Under the pieces are notes generated by a model. The model was given only the letters and a program-made list of their open reading frames with translations. It did no database searches and was not told the origin of the DNA. This document shows positions 48,114 through 60,771 of a stretch of DNA of 64,000 nt, piece by piece. Location of the stretch: positions 62,001-126,000 of the forward strand of contig DUPR01000024.1 in NCBI GenBank assembly GCA_012838205.1. The letters are read 5' to 3'. The translations under genes and the position numbers were made by a program. Within the stretch, counting starts at the first letter, position 1. Every line of letters starts with the position of its first letter. The DNA is from Methanobacterium sp. (GTDB lineage: Archaea; Methanobacteriota; Methanobacteria; Methanobacteriales; Methanobacteriaceae).

Positions 48114-49106
48114 CTATCTATAGATGCAACCATAATTTTGAGCCTCACTTTCCATTACATAGCCACCCACCCCTTCAAGGGCATCATGTGCAGCACTCAC
48201 TATATCCTTAGCACTGTCAGTGATTGCATAAATGGTGGGTCCAAATGAACTCATACCCACACCTGGAGCACCGGCATCCCGGAGTAGATTCATTATTTCC
48301 CCTATCACCGGCTTTTGCAACTGATTTTCTATCTTTTTAAAACCGATATCTTGGATGCGATTAACACTATCCCCAAATGCATCCAGATCTTTTTCCAAAA
48401 CTGCAGGCATCATTTTCATCAAGAGGAGGTGAGACATTTGCTGCACCTCTTCTAATGGTATTGGACAGTATTCCTGGAAAATATTAACTTCTTCAGTTCC
48501 TGAAACATTCTTTTTAACATCAGGAATGACCAAAATCACCTTCCATTCTTCTGGAAAATCATATCTGGCGAGTATGGGTGTTGGTAATGCTTTTGAAGCA
48601 GATGATGGTAAAAATTCGCGCTTATCATCACAATGATGGCCTCCATCAATAATGAAACCACCATTTTCAAATGAGGCCACACCTATGCCTGAAGTACCTC
48701 CCCGACCCACTATGCTGGCAATTTTTGGTACCTCAATTTCATGTTTAACAGAATCAGAAATCAGTTTACCTACAGCCAGAGATAATTGGGTTCCAGAACC
48801 TAAACCAGAATGAGATGGGAAATTTTCATGGACAATAAAGGTTAATCCTTTATCAATCCCTAAATACTTCATCATTTTTATGGCGGAAGATCCTATTCTA
48901 TCTACATAATCTTCAATATTACTTTTAGAAAGATTTTTTGGCTTAATGAATTCTACTTGAACTCCAGTGCCCTTTTCTTTCAGTTCTAGAACTAAAGATG
49001 GTTTTTTGAGGGTGAGTCCAACTCCGCCATCAATGCGGCCTAATGAACCATTAAGGTCAAGTAAAGATAGATGAAGACGTGAAGGAGTTTGAATTAGCAA
49101 TTCCAC
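48114..49106 (-). CDS. mptG: Beta-ribofuranosylaminobenzene 5'-phosphate synthase
   Basis: Condenses 4-hydroxybenzoate (or aminobenzoate) with phosphoribosyl diphosphate in methanopterin synthesis, a key archaeal C1 carrier. It belongs to the GHMP fold: TPSRLHLSLLDLNGSLGRID at the start, the ATP/phosphate loop FPSHSGLGSGTQLSLAVGKL, and GVGMSSFGPTIYAI near the end. Its 330 residues match the family. It lies ten bases after the Tes-type radical SAM gene on the same strand, so the two are co-transcribed. Confidence 0.93.
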   Translation of the reverse strand: MELLIQTPSRLHLSLLDLNGSLGRIDGGVGLTLKKPSLVLELKEKGTGVQVEFIKPKNLSKSNIEDYVDRIGSSAIKMMKYLGIDKGLTFIVHENFPSHSGLGSGTQLSLAVGKLISDSVKHEIEVPKIASIVGRGGTSGIGVASFENGGFIIDGGHHCDDKREFLPSSASKALPTPILARYDFPEEWKVILVIPDVKKNVSGTEEVNIFQEYCPIPLEEVQQMSHLLLMKMMPAVLEKDLDAFGDSVNRIQDIGFKKIENQLQKPVIGEIMNLLRDAGAPGVGMSSFGPTIYAITDSAKDIVSAAHDALEGVGGYVMESEAQNYGCIYR

Positions 49107-49115
49107 AACCAGTTA

Positions 49116-50604
<1,489 letters not shown>

Positions 50605-50732
50605 TAGTTTATGTGTGTTGAAAATTTGTTGAAACTCAATATAATGATTATATATACTTGAGCGATCAATCAGCTTTATAGTATTTATGGTTGAGTGCAT
50701 AACTATTATCCTGTTTTAATCGGAGGTTAACT

Positions 50733-51323
50733 ATGGACCCTAGTGTTTTCAGTGTTTTAATTTTATCAGCTTATGCTATATACTTTATGTTACCCGCTTA
50801 CCTAGCAAATGCCAGTGCCCTTACCTTTGGGGGAGGAACACCCCTGGATATGGGCCTATCTTTGAAAAACGGTTACAGATTACTTGGAGATGGCGTAACC
50901 TTAAAAGGAACCGTTATTGGAATATTAATTGGGGCTGTGATTGGCTTGATTCAAGGTATTTTTACTGGTAACTTGATACATGACATGTTAATGGTTGGAG
51001 ATCCAGCAATCAGCATGATGGTTCAAGGAACTATAGCTAATAATGCTATGGAAGGCATAGTACTAGGTTTAACCCTTGGAATCGGAGCTATTATTGGAGA
51101 TGCTTGTGGTAGTTTCATCAAGAGAAGGTTCAAAGTTGAAAGAGGGAAACCTATACCCATTATAGATCAGTTAGACTTTGTGGTGGGTGCACTGATATTG
51201 TCATCTTTAGTTACAGCCATCCCATTCTATTTGGTTGTATTTATACTAATCATAACTTTGTTCTTGCATCTGGGCACAAATACCATCGCGTATTTATTGG
51301 GAATAAAAAATGTTTGGTACTGA
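50733..51323 (+). CDS. carS: CDP-archaeol synthase
   Basis: Transfers CMP from CTP to digeranylgeranylglyceryl phosphate, giving CDP-archaeol for polar-head attachment. The 196-residue integral membrane protein has four or five hydrophobic helices; the diagnostic motifs are LPAYLANASALTFGGGTPLD near the N-terminus, GDACGSFIKRRFKVERGKP and IIDQLDFVVGALI. GGAGGTTAACT gives a strong ribosome site. It diverges from the Tes-type gene over 138 bases, so the two may share control. Confidence 0.95.
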   Translation: MDPSVFSVLILSAYAIYFMLPAYLANASALTFGGGTPLDMGLSLKNGYRLLGDGVTLKGTVIGILIGAVIGLIQGIFTGNLIHDMLMVGDPAISMMVQGTIANNAMEGIVLGLTLGIGAIIGDACGSFIKRRFKVERGKPIPIIDQLDFVVGALILSSLVTAIPFYLVVFILIITLFLHLGTNTIAYLLGIKNVWY

Positions 51324-51463
51324 GCAGTTATTTGATAAGTAATCAATATTTATGATAGAAAAACATTGATATTTGGATATAACGTTAGATTTATTGATTT
51401 GTCCAACATATACGTCTTATTTTTTTTCTTTATAGAAATAATGGACTTATCATTTATGATCAT

Positions 51464-52147
51464 CTAATTAGCTGCTTGAAGCACATTGAAACTGGTACTG
51501 AACAGTTGATAAGTGTTTATAGCGGCTTCCAATTGGTTGTTCCACTCGGGTATCTCGTATACGAAAACCGGGTAGCCTGCATTGGTTAACGGCCTATCAA
51601 TTTGATTTACTGAACTACTTTGAGCACGTTTAGTTGATGAACCAGGGTAGAAATTAAATTGAGGAAGTAACTGGTGAACTGCTTCTGCCAGGGATACTGA
51701 TTGGTAGTCATGAGTTGGGGTGGCTATGTAATATCCTTCACCATAACCTGGTTCATGGTCATGGGCAATGATCACTAACTGATAATCATTTTTTTTTATA
51801 TCAGGAATTACGTATTCTTCAACCAGATTTTGTCCATTCTGTCGACCAACATAAAAGTCTTGTGGTTGGCTTGTTACTGTCACATGGTAGTCAATTATTT
51901 CCACTTTATTGAGTAATGCAAAGAGTTTCACTACATGAGGAACCAGGTTGGTAGCCAATTCTTCCCTGGGATGCATGCCAGTAATCACCGCAATCTTTGC
52001 GTTTGGGGTGCCATAATGAGAATAGACATCTTTGGTAACGTACCCCTGTTGATTTGAGCCTAAATTAGTGTGTTGACTGAAATTGGCAAACATGTAAACA
52101 GCGCCAATAACCAGTAAAACTATCATAATTATTGAACTATTTTTCAT
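51464..52147 (-). CDS. Exported M14-like hydrolase candidate (HPRE motif)
   Basis: A 227-residue protein with an N-terminal signal/anchor helix (residues 5-22, [18 protein letters not shown]) and a soluble domain outside the cell. The block [20 protein letters not shown] contains Hxx[15 protein letters not shown] follows, and VYEIPEW near the end could supply a catalytic glutamate. This is the arrangement of M14 zinc carboxypeptidases and succinylglutamate desuccinylases. The zinc-site reading is plausible but not certain. In a pseudomurein-walled methanogen a wall peptide would be a candidate substrate. Confidence 0.55.
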   Translation of the reverse strand: MKNSSIIMIVLLVIGAVYMFANFSQHTNLGSNQQGYVTKDVYSHYGTPNAKIAVITGMHPREELATNLVPHVVKLFALLNKVEIIDYHVTVTSQPQDFYVGRQNGQNLVEEYVIPDIKKNDYQLVIIAHDHEPGYGEGYYIATPTHDYQSVSLAEAVHQLLPQFNFYPGSSTKRAQSSSVNQIDRPLTNAGYPVFVYEIPEWNNQLEAAINTYQLFSTSFNVLQAAN

Positions 52148-52252
52148 ATGAACAACCTTATAGTGAGAGTAAACATGAGATAATTTTATTTATAATTTAT
52201 TAAGATGTTTTTAAATCATTTAAGTCTTATATTTTAGTATAATAATATACTA

Positions 52253-53278
52253 TTACTTTTTTTTCATGAATTCTTCCATGAGAAGAGCAGTTCCCACTGC
52301 AGGTGCCACAACACAATCTTTTCGGGACAGAATTTCGTCCATAGTTATAACCTCTAAATTCAGTATTTCTGCTGCTTTAGATCCTATGATATTCATTCCT
52401 AATCCTGTGGCAACGACCAGATCCAAATTCTCTCTACCGGTAACCTCTTTAAGTGCTTCAGCAACTTTTTCCACTTGAATTCTGTAGATATGCTGAGCAA
52501 TTTCCAATACTTCTTTTTGGCTTAATGAATCAAGATCTCCACATACCACCCTTGATAATCTTAAAAGACAATCTTCTTTGGATATGCCTCCACTGTCAGG
52601 TGTTTCTGTAGTGTAATCAGCAGGGTCAATATTTCCCAAAACCAGATGAACATCTGCTGATACTGCAAATAGTTCCGATGCCACCCTCACCCATCTATTT
52701 TTTAAAGGGACTTTATCTAGTATAGTTGCTACATTTGTACGTAAGGCTCCAGTGTATACTAATTCACCTGTGCCCAGTCTTTCTAGATCTGTTCTTCCCC
52801 TGGCACATTCTTTACCATTTTTTATGGGAATTATGTCAGTAGTAGTGCTCCCAATATCTATTAAAACACAATCCGGATAAATATGAGCAGCAAGTGGTGC
52901 TGTGGCTATCCAGTTAGCAGCAGCCAATGCCAATGGATTATTTTTCACACCTTCATAATCAAGCATGCCATTTAACCCAACAAATCCCAATGGAAGGTCA
53001 AATGTTTTTTTGACTCTGTCAATGATGTCTATAACACCTTCAGTTTTATTTAAATAGCCATCTGCCAGTTCTGCAGTCATTGCAACGCCAACACCATCGA
53101 TTTCATCCATGTCTGAACCTAACAATTCAATTAGAGTAGAGCTAAGCTCATCTTTTTTGGTCCACATAGGGAGGTAGCAGTAGTCACTTCTGATATCAAT
53201 AATTTTTCCTTTACTATCAAATTCTACCACTGCGATATCTGTGTTGGCACCTCCAATATCAAAACCAGCGATTTTCAA
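52253..53278 (-). CDS. mfnF: Methanofuran biosynthesis protein MfnF (hydantoinase A-like)
   Basis: Joins the glutamyl-tyramine and aminomethylfuran parts of methanofuran, as assigned for this family. The 341-residue protein has an actin/hydantoinase-like ATPase fold: [16 protein letters not shown] at the start, [18 protein letters not shown] at about residue 140 and a C-terminal [18 protein letters not shown]. It overlaps the end of mfnD by four bases, so the two are translated together. Start ATG at the usual family position. Confidence 0.9.
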   Translation of the reverse strand: MKIAGFDIGGANTDIAVVEFDSKGKIIDIRSDYCYLPMWTKKDELSSTLIELLGSDMDEIDGVGVAMTAELADGYLNKTEGVIDIIDRVKKTFDLPLGFVGLNGMLDYEGVKNNPLALAAANWIATAPLAAHIYPDCVLIDIGSTTTDIIPIKNGKECARGRTDLERLGTGELVYTGALRTNVATILDKVPLKNRWVRVASELFAVSADVHLVLGNIDPADYTTETPDSGGISKEDCLLRLSRVVCGDLDSLSQKEVLEIAQHIYRIQVEKVAEALKEVTGRENLDLVVATGLGMNIIGSKAAEILNLEVITMDEILSRKDCVVAPAVGTALLMEEFMKKK

Positions 53279-54279
53279 TTTATCACCTTTAACTGCAGAC
53301 TATCCTTCTTATGAAATTGGATTTCTCCCTCTAATTTTACTTCTGAGGGAAGATAACCCTTTATTGACGCCACTAAAGCTTCTCCTAAATTAAAGTTTAG
53401 CATCTGTCTTAAGGCAACGTAGGGTGTGGTGATGCGGGAGTTAACTTCTACCAGATGAACCTCATCCTTGATGATCATATCCACACCCACATAGCCTTTC
53501 ACACCATCTAATGATTCTATCGCTTTTTTAGCTATGTTTTTCGCTTTATCTCCATTTGGATGGTTAAATGGTATTGCACCCCCATTATAAGTTATAATTC
53601 CATTTTCTTGGGAGTTGTTTTGCTTATTTAAACTTAATGGTATTGTTTTTTCCCCATTAGTGAGTAAACTAACACTAACACTATCCCCCTCCACCCAATC
53701 TTGGAGTAAGAAATAGGGTAGTTTAGTTACATCTTTAACCCTCTCAGCGGCTTTTTTAAATGACTCTGGAGAATCAACAACTTGTACTGCTGAACAAGAA
53801 ACTCCATCTGCAGGTTTAACAACATGTTTGGTTAAAATTTTTTTAGCGTATTTGTCTATATCATCCCAAAACACTTTAACAGTAGGAATGATTGGAACTT
53901 CACTTTTAAGAGCCTGATAAGTTAAATATTTATCAGAACATGTATAAACAGCATCAGATGAAGAACCAATAACCTCAACACCATTTTTTTCAATTAATCT
54001 GGTTAATTTATATAAAATAAAATCTTCTTCAGGAGCTATGGGTAAACAAAAATCATAAAATGAAATATTATTATCAATCCACTCTGTTAGATCATCTTCT
54101 ATTATGATTGGATTGCAATGGTTACTTTTAATTGGAACCGAATTTTTTGAGATTAAAAAACTGGTGTTGAACTGTTTTAAATCCATAGTAATACTATTAA
54201 GCATTGCTTGGCCTTCTGCAGTGAGAGCGGGATCTTTAACTCCCATTGAAGTTGCATACTCAAATACCAGGATATTCAC
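53275..54279 (-). CDS. mfnD: Tyramine--L-glutamate ligase MfnD
   Basis: ATP-grasp enzyme that joins glutamate to tyramine, an early methanofuran step. [19 protein letters not shown] opens the protein. The ATP-grasp part has [37 protein letters not shown] and the metal-binding [19 protein letters not shown]. The start is GTG, overlapping the wecC stop (TAGTG), with GGGAG some 12 bases upstream, so translation is coupled to wecC. Its 334 residues are near family length. Confidence 0.9.
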   Translation of the reverse strand: MNILVFEYATSMGVKDPALTAEGQAMLNSITMDLKQFNTSFLISKNSVPIKSNHCNPIIIEDDLTEWIDNNISFYDFCLPIAPEEDFILYKLTRLIEKNGVEVIGSSSDAVYTCSDKYLTYQALKSEVPIIPTVKVFWDDIDKYAKKILTKHVVKPADGVSCSAVQVVDSPESFKKAAERVKDVTKLPYFLLQDWVEGDSVSVSLLTNGEKTIPLSLNKQNNSQENGIITYNGGAIPFNHPNGDKAKNIAKKAIESLDGVKGYVGVDMIIKDEVHLVEVNSRITTPYVALRQMLNFNLGEALVASIKGYLPSEVKLEGEIQFHKKDSLQLKVIN

Positions 54280-55577
54280 TATCTGCCAACTCCCTTAAAA
54301 ATCACACCACCTTTCTGGAAGGCTTCCCTGTCAAGTACAGGCCGGGTGCATACAATTAAACCATTTTTGATCATGGATGGTTTGATATCAAGGTATTTGT
54401 CATGATCCGTTATCAGCACCACACAATCACTTGAAAGGGCTGTTTTTAGGTCTACGATTTTGGCTCCCCATGAATTTATGATGTCAGGGGACACGTAGGG
54501 GTCGTTAACTAAGGCAATTGCCCCTTTGTCCATTAAATTTTTGATTAATGGCTCTGCAGGTGTTTCTCGGGCATCAGCCACGTTTCCCTTATAAGCAACT
54601 CCTAAAATCCCAATTTCAGATCCTTCAATGCTCTTACCAATGTCTTTTAATGCAGATTGAATGATTTTAGATACTTTTCCTGGCATTCCCTCGTTAACCT
54701 CCCTTGAAGCTTTTATAAGAGGGGTGTCTACACCATTTTTCTGGGCAGTTTCAACAATAAAGTAGGGATCAATGGATAGGCAGTGCCCACCGACACCAGG
54801 CCCAGGGGTGTGAATGTTAACCCTTGGATGGTGGTTAGCAGCTTGAATTGCTTCAATGGCATCAACATCTAGAGAACTGCAAACTAAAGCCAGTTCATTG
54901 GCCAGAGCAATGTTAGTATCTCTATAAGTGTTTTCCATTAGTTTAACCATCTCAGCTGTTACTAAGTTTTGAACCATGATGATTTCACCTTCAGTAATTC
55001 TTTCATAGAGTGAAGCAGCTATTTTAGTGCTTTTAGAATCAATTCCTCCAATTACTCTTGCATTATGAGTCATTTCATATAATGTGTTATTGGGAAGGGC
55101 TCTTTCAGGAGTATAAGCGACTTTAAAGTCTTTGCCAGCTTTAAATCCACTTTTTTCCAGTAAAGGAATTACCAAGTTTTCGCAAGTACCTGGTGGCACA
55201 GTACTTTCAATGATAACCAAATCATTCTTCTTTAAATCTTTAGATATAGAATTACAAGCCGATACAACTGCAGAAAGATCCGATTTTTTGTTTTGGTCCA
55301 CAGGAGTAGGCACGATAACCATTATTATCTTGGAATTTTCCATAGCATCCTTGGAATCAGTGGTGGCAGATAAAAGATCCTTTTCAACTGTTTCTTTTAC
55401 AATTTCATCCAAACCAGGTTCCATGATGGGAGAATGACCCGAGTTTATTATCTCCACATTTTTATAGTTTATATCAACTCCGCATACTTTAAGGCCACTT
55501 TTAGCAAGTAATGCGGCTGTTGGCAACCCCATGTGCCCTAAACCAAATATTGCAATGGATGAACTTTCTTTAGTCAT
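54279..55577 (-). CDS. wecC: UDP-N-acetyl-D-mannosamine dehydrogenase
   Basis: Oxidises UDP-ManNAc to the uronate with two NAD, feeding surface polysaccharide or N-glycan synthesis. [20 protein letters not shown] is the N-terminal NAD site, VIVPTPVD and [10 protein letters not shown] follow, and the catalytic cysteine is in [15 protein letters not shown]. Its 432 residues are the family size. AGGGGATTGATCA supplies the ribosome site. It heads a three-gene run wecC-mfnD-mfnF. The substrate-producing epimerase wecB lies 221 bases upstream. Confidence 0.93.
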   Translation of the reverse strand: MTKESSSIAIFGLGHMGLPTAALLAKSGLKVCGVDINYKNVEIINSGHSPIMEPGLDEIVKETVEKDLLSATTDSKDAMENSKIIMVIVPTPVDQNKKSDLSAVVSACNSISKDLKKNDLVIIESTVPPGTCENLVIPLLEKSGFKAGKDFKVAYTPERALPNNTLYEMTHNARVIGGIDSKSTKIAASLYERITEGEIIMVQNLVTAEMVKLMENTYRDTNIALANELALVCSSLDVDAIEAIQAANHHPRVNIHTPGPGVGGHCLSIDPYFIVETAQKNGVDTPLIKASREVNEGMPGKVSKIIQSALKDIGKSIEGSEIGILGVAYKGNVADARETPAEPLIKNLMDKGAIALVNDPYVSPDIINSWGAKIVDLKTALSSDCVVLITDHDKYLDIKPSMIKNGLIVCTRPVLDREAFQKGGVIFKGVGR

Positions 55578-55611
55578 TGATCAATCCCCTAAACAAGTAG
55601 TTTTTGATTTG

Positions 55612-55624
55612 ACAATATATAATG
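55612..55624 (-). promoter_or_regulatory. Promoter (TATA box) of wecC-mfnD-mfnF
   Basis: CATTATATATTG on the minus strand lies 35-47 bases ahead of the wecC ATG and 25 bases before the AGGGG ribosome site, indicating that wecC starts its own transcript and is not solely dependent on wecB. Confidence 0.55.
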
Positions 55625-55798
55625 CTTTAATTAGTATTTTTTATTTCTGAAAAAGATTTAGTCAGTGTTAAAATCTTAATTAATCTTTTTTAATCTTTTT
55701 GTTTGCAGTTAAAGGTTAATTAATTTTCAGATTAAGCATCTTTATTATTTTATTTATACATGGAATATTTAATTATTGCAAACAAATGATTATGGATG

Positions 55799-57103
55799 TC
55801 AATAGGACACCATTATGGATTTTCCTGCCAATAAAAGGTCTGGATGGGGGAAACGTGGACTTTCCCCATCAAAAACTAAGTTAATAATATATTCAGGATT
55901 TTTAGCCTCGAATTCAGCCACAGTAATGCTTTCATCCACCTCTAACAATTTCTTTAAATTGTTAGCTGTGATCTCCTCTGGAGGTTTTATTTCAAGTTTA
56001 CCTTGCTGATACCTATCCAGAATCGCGTCAAGTATCTTTTCTGAAGCAGTTCCATCACCATAAGGATTAGTTGCTTCTTTCATCCTACAATAAATAGTAT
56101 CATCATTTAATATTTGAGACACGTTTTTGATTATTTTATCAGTTTTGGCACCCACCAAAATGTTACCACCGGCATGAACTGTCTCTGGCCTTTCAGTATT
56201 GTATCTGAGAGTTAAGCAGGGGATATTCAGGGTGATTGCTTCTTCCTGAATTCCTCCAGAATCAGTTATCATCAATTTAGAATTTGATTGGAGTATTAGG
56301 AAGTCCAGATAACCTATAGGTTTAATTATTTTGATATGTGGTGCTTTTTCAAGTTTTTCATACATTCCAAACTTTTTAAGTGTTTTGATTGTTCTGGGAT
56401 GTGTAGGAAACACAATTGTAGCATTTTCAATGTTTAAAAGGGCTTCAATAATGTTTTCAAGCCTTTCTCTATCATCAACATTTTCAGCTCGGTGTAATGT
56501 TAAGGAAATGATGTTTCCTTCAAGTTCAAGTTGAGACATTATGTTTGAACTTTTTCTGGCAATTTTAAGGTTCCGGTAACAAGCATCAACTACTGTATTA
56601 CCGGTTATGAATATATTCTGTGAGGAAATTCCTTCCAAAAGCAAATTAACAGCTGTTTCCTCAGTTGGTACAAAAAAAAGGTTGGTACAAACATCAGCCA
56701 CCATCCGGTTTATCTCTTCAGGCATGGTCTTATCATGTGAACGAAGCCCGGCTTCAACATGCCCCACTGCAATATGTAATTTAGCTGCAGCCAGGGCCCC
56801 TGCTAAAACTGCGTTGGTATCTCCCTGCACCAGCACAATATCCGGTTTTTCAGCAATTAAAACTTCTTCTATCCCCTTTAACATGGTAGCTGTCTGTTTT
56901 CCATGAGAATTTGACCCCACACCTATGTTATAGTCCGGTTCTTTTAGTTCAAGGTCCAGGAAAAACTGTTGGGACATTTCATGATCATAATGTTGTCCAG
57001 TATGCACTAAGATATAATCAATTCCCCTTCTATCAACTTCATCAATAAGGGGGGACATTTTAATAATTTCAGGTCTGGTGCCTATTATAAATGCAATCTT
57101 CAT
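55799..57103 (-). CDS. wecB: UDP-N-acetylglucosamine 2-epimerase (non-hydrolysing) with C-terminal extension
   Basis: Converts UDP-GlcNAc to UDP-ManNAc. [52 protein letters not shown] and [11 protein letters not shown] with [14 protein letters not shown] are the family signatures. The enzyme core ends near residue 370, but this protein continues to 434 with a predicted small domain ([15 protein letters not shown], then [17 protein letters not shown] and [13 protein letters not shown]). The core is typical, so activity is expected. A weak GGATGTGG precedes the ATG. It may be transcribed apart from wecC. Confidence 0.93.
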   Translation of the reverse strand: MKIAFIIGTRPEIIKMSPLIDEVDRRGIDYILVHTGQHYDHEMSQQFFLDLELKEPDYNIGVGSNSHGKQTATMLKGIEEVLIAEKPDIVLVQGDTNAVLAGALAAAKLHIAVGHVEAGLRSHDKTMPEEINRMVADVCTNLFFVPTEETAVNLLLEGISSQNIFITGNTVVDACYRNLKIARKSSNIMSQLELEGNIISLTLHRAENVDDRERLENIIEALLNIENATIVFPTHPRTIKTLKKFGMYEKLEKAPHIKIIKPIGYLDFLILQSNSKLMITDSGGIQEEAITLNIPCLTLRYNTERPETVHAGGNILVGAKTDKIIKNVSQILNDDTIYCRMKEATNPYGDGTASEKILDAILDRYQQGKLEIKPPEEITANNLKKLLEVDESITVAEFEAKNPEYIINLVFDGESPRFPHPDLLLAGKSIMVSY

Positions 57104-57519
57104 TTATTTACCACATCCATTCTAAATTAGTAAAATTTTTGTAAAATTTAGATAAAAACAACATTAATAGAACTATTTATCTTATCTATTATAAATGAGA
57201 TATCCTTTTATAATTAATACAAACATGGGTGCAGCTTGCTTACATAAGTTATTAATACTGATAATGAAGCTTCTAGTTACTAAAATATGTTGAACCAACA
57301 CAAGAGATTTGTGGGAAAGGAGAAATAATTAATTAAACTCATTTTATGAATTGTGCAATCTCAGTAGCAGTGCAGATTAGAAATGAGTTCTAAATTAGTT
57401 TAATACTACCTCTTAAGAAAATTATTCTATGAATTGTTAGATGAAATAGCGATTTGACTAAGATACATGTTAATGATATTTTCGAATCCGTTTTTATAAC
57501 TAAGTTCAGATGAGTTATG
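57104..57519. other. Intergenic region upstream of wecB
   Basis: AT-rich, with a likely wecB promoter on the minus strand near 57186-57197 (TTTATAATAG). No reading frame, decayed gene, repeat or structured RNA was recognised. Confidence 0.45.
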
Positions 57520-57867
57520 CTAACCATTTTGGCTGGTTGCCATCATCCCTGTACCACTACAAGCAGGACAAACACCGTTACCCCCACATACTGCACATTT
57601 TTGACCTTCTGAGTCTACACCACTTCCACTGCAACCCCAACAAATACCATCCCCACCACACTCAGTACATGTTTGTTGTTTGGATTTTGAATTAATGCTC
57701 TTTGAATCAGATATGTCATTGTTTTCAGTATTGTCATTGTTTAACTGGGAGTTATCATTTAATTGGTCACTTGAAGATGTATTCTCAGCATCACCACCTA
57801 AACAACCAGATACAGATAATGAAAGTACGACCATGCCTATAATCAGGATTAAAACAGATTTTTGCAT
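57520..57867 (-). CDS. Lipoprotein with DnaJ-type CxxCxGxG zinc finger
   Basis: A 115-residue protein with a short signal ending in a lipobox-like LSVSGCLGG (lipid-modified Cys at about residue 22), a low-complexity Asn/Ser/Asp linker, and then CTECGGDGICWGCSGSG and CAVCGGNGVCPACSGTG. These are two pairs of the CxxCxGxG motif that bind zinc in the DnaJ family. So the zinc finger sits outside the membrane on a tether. AGGTG about eight bases before the ATG supports the start. The role is unknown; binding of unfolded proteins is one option. Confidence 0.8.
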   Translation of the reverse strand: MQKSVLILIIGMVVLSLSVSGCLGGDAENTSSSDQLNDNSQLNNDNTENNDISDSKSINSKSKQQTCTECGGDGICWGCSGSGVDSEGQKCAVCGGNGVCPACSGTGMMATSQNG

Positions 57868-58126
57868 TGCGAAAACACCTACATTATTTTTTTGAAATTA
57901 TTTTGTGGTAAGTTATCTTTCTTTAATCCATATATTTCTACCTATTCCCCTACTCCCAGAACTATTATTAAATTACAGGCCACATCAAAAAAAAAGTAAA
58001 TACAAGTTAAAAGATAACAAACATTTTAACTTCCCATAATTGTAAAAATACTCAATTTTGAAGATGGAAAATAAACATTGAATAAAAAAATGGGTTAAAT
58101 GAAAATGAAGTGTAAAAAAAATAGAA

Positions 58127-59599
58127 TTATGAATTATGGGTAGATCTCTTCCTCTGAGCCTTATAATCATCCATAATCTTTAAAAGTTTATTTCTATCTT
58201 CTTTTTTCTTTTTTTCTTCCTGATTCTTCGACCATTTGTCAATTGCTCCATTAAGATCCGTGTTCATTATTACTGCAAAGTCATCGGCCATGTTTAAATC
58301 AACATTTTTCTCTTCCAGCAAGGGAATATTATTTTTTTCAAATACCTCTTTAGCTTGATGCGACATCTTATCTGTGGTTATAACTGCTTTAACACCTAAT
58401 TTTATTAGGAGTAATGCAGTGTGTGAACCTCCACCTTTAGAACTTTTTAAAAGTACAACATCACCACGTTTTATATTTTTAAAATTGGCAGCTTCCCTAA
58501 TTCCATCTTTAGAAAATGAATCTATAATTTTGACAGGGGATGCCTCTCTTGAAAGTTCCATTGCCCTGATACGTTTGATTAATTTGATTTGAGCCTCTAA
58601 ATCTTGCCTTAAAGCTTTTTCATGATTATATTTCTCGTGAATTCCCTTAATTATTGAATTTTTTTTGGTTATCTCCTTTTGATGTAGGATGTTCCGTGAG
58701 TATTGGAACTGCAATCTTTGTATTTTCGTTTCCAGTTGGGTAACTTCATCTTGATATTGGCGAATATCATCTTCCAATATCTTGTTCTTATTTTGCAAAT
58801 TTTTAATCTGTTTTTCCTGAGATTTGAGTTTATTCTGCAACTTAGAAAGTTCTGAAGATGCTTCTAAGGCATGATCTTCTCGTGGAGTGTTGGGGGGTTT
58901 TTCAAATTCTTTATATTTTTTTGTTCCATTAGATATTGTTTTTGATGAAACATCATGGGCAGATTCTCGGGCTTGATGAGTTGGGGATTTAATTTTTTCT
59001 AATGTGTAATTTATAGCCTTAGTTATGGGGATTTCGTTAATTACCAAAATTTTTATATCATCCACTATTTGAGGAGTTAATCCCAGACTCTTGGTTCTCC
59101 TTTCAATTTGTTTTAGTTTTTTCTGATAATTTCTATATGCTTGGATTGCCGCTGCCAATGCATCTCTTTCATGGGCATTTTGAGGTATTATTTTGTTAAT
59201 TACTCCGGATCTGTGCATTGAAAGACGTTGGTCTTGAAGATAAACATAATCATCAACCAAATCGTTTTTATAACTTACCGCCAGATCACGGTAAGGAGAA
59301 AATATTCTGGAATTAAGGGATGTTGCCATTTTTTTAACCAGTTTAGGAGGGTTGTGAACATCAGTGGCAACCAAAACAGTTTTTCCATAATTGATGATAT
59401 GTCTGGTTATATAAGCCCGTGAAACTTCTTTAAAACTATTAACATCAAGAATTTCACCGGAAAGATCAAGAATAGCCACACCAACTGTCATTCCTGGGTC
59501 AAGACCCACAATAATGCCTCTGTGAATTTTAAGTGATGGTTTTTGACCATAGTCTGAAAAAAGTTTTTCTTCAAAATTTCGATGGTAACGGTGAACCAG
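58127..59599 (-). CDS. DUF460 family protein (RNase H-like N-terminal domain)
   Basis: A large protein with RNase H/RuvC-type start [21 protein letters not shown], a [13 protein letters not shown] block and [20 protein letters not shown] long central coiled coil (about residues 260-340 of the full frame) and a C-terminal part with [21 protein letters not shown] follow. The family occurs in methanogens and other archaea and is uncharacterised. A GTG at 59509 would start within the first strand. The frame stays open upstream, includes residues KIHRGII that belong to that strand, and a perfect GGAGG lies seven bases before a CTG at 59599. I therefore extend it to that codon. Confidence 0.75.
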   Translation of the reverse strand: MVHRYHRNFEEKLFSDYGQKPSLKIHRGIIVGLDPGMTVGVAILDLSGEILDVNSFKEVSRAYITRHIINYGKTVLVATDVHNPPKLVKKMATSLNSRIFSPYRDLAVSYKNDLVDDYVYLQDQRLSMHRSGVINKIIPQNAHERDALAAAIQAYRNYQKKLKQIERRTKSLGLTPQIVDDIKILVINEIPITKAINYTLEKIKSPTHQARESAHDVSSKTISNGTKKYKEFEKPPNTPREDHALEASSELSKLQNKLKSQEKQIKNLQNKNKILEDDIRQYQDEVTQLETKIQRLQFQYSRNILHQKEITKKNSIIKGIHEKYNHEKALRQDLEAQIKLIKRIRAMELSREASPVKIIDSFSKDGIREAANFKNIKRGDVVLLKSSKGGGSHTALLLIKLGVKAVITTDKMSHQAKEVFEKNNIPLLEEKNVDLNMADDFAVIMNTDLNGAIDKWSKNQEEKKKKEDRNKLLKIMDDYKAQRKRSTHNS

Positions 59600-59757
59600 A
59601 ATTCTTCCTCCTTTCTGATATTAGGATTAACCGCACTTTGTTCCGGTTAATTCTCTGTTTCTGTTAGTATTTATTGTTTTCTTTACACCATACTAGCTAT
59701 AATGAGAATGTTAAAATAAAATGATTGAAAATGATATTAATCAATCCCATTATTGTT

Positions 59758-60570
59758 CTAATCCCCAGTTAGGGACTTAATCATTTCAGCTGTGGTAGCA
59801 GCCATTCTTTGATGATTAGAAAATTCTTTATGTAAAGTCTGTATAAATTTTGAGCGAGCATATTCATTTTCTATAAAATGAACATGGTTATAGGAAACAT
59901 CCATTAAAATGAGGCTTTCAGGAGGCATAGGTGTTATTGATGGTGTGTGTTGTGGTTTAAAAAATTGTTTAACCTCATCCACACCTAATTCGCCGTTTCC
60001 AACATTTTTTAAAACTGTTACCATTTTTCTAACCATGTTCCAAAGAAAACTCTCACCAACCACATCAAACAAATAGTTTTGGTTGGTAACTGTGATAGTC
60101 ACACTATCCACTCTTCGCATGGGGTTACGCTCAGTTTTCTTGGAAAAATTGATGAAATTATGGGTTCCTTCCATTAAATGAGCTGCTTCTTGCATTTTTT
60201 CAATATCCATTAATTCGTCATTAACATTGCACAGGATATAGCGATAGTGTCTTTTATTTGCATATCTGGTTTTAAATCCAATTGGCACTTGTGCAAATCC
60301 CAAAATCCTTATATCTCGCGGCAAAATGTCATTGACTTGGTTGATTATTGGCATTTTTCTGGTGCGGAAAGAGACCACATTTCCCAGTGCATGAACTCCA
60401 CGATCAGTTCGTCCGGCAATGGAATAGTTAGATTGTCCAAGGTTTTCAATAACTCCAACCTCTTCAAGTGCACCTAATAGTTCACTTTCCACGGTACGCA
60501 GGCCTGGTTGTCTTTGAAACCCATGAAAATCCCTTCCCATGTAGGCTATTTTTAAAGCTACTCTTATCAT
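59758..60570 (-). CDS. truA: tRNA pseudouridine synthase A
   Basis: Makes pseudouridine at positions 38-40 of the tRNA anticodon arm. The catalytic aspartate is in [18 protein letters not shown], near residue 60, and the protein starts [32 protein letters not shown] is the third conserved block. The frame opens at a TTG (60576), but the ATG at 60570 gives the usual [12 protein letters not shown] start (270 residues). Monocistronic. Confidence 0.94.
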   Translation of the reverse strand: MIRVALKIAYMGRDFHGFQRQPGLRTVESELLGALEEVGVIENLGQSNYSIAGRTDRGVHALGNVVSFRTRKMPIINQVNDILPRDIRILGFAQVPIGFKTRYANKRHYRYILCNVNDELMDIEKMQEAAHLMEGTHNFINFSKKTERNPMRRVDSVTITVTNQNYLFDVVGESFLWNMVRKMVTVLKNVGNGELGVDEVKQFFKPQHTPSITPMPPESLILMDVSYNHVHFIENEYARSKFIQTLHKEFSNHQRMAATTAEMIKSLTGD

Positions 60571-60771
60571 ACTCAATTCTCATCTACAAATCAACGCATT
60601 TATTTTCATTGAAATGGTAATGGATATTAGCGATAGTATATCCATCTTTCAATATAATATTACTATTGTGGCTTTATTGGAAATAGTAATAAATAGTAGG
60701 ATTTTGAATTTAGCTTATTAAATTAAAACTAGATGATTATAGATTAGAAAATAATAATTAGAGGCCATAAA

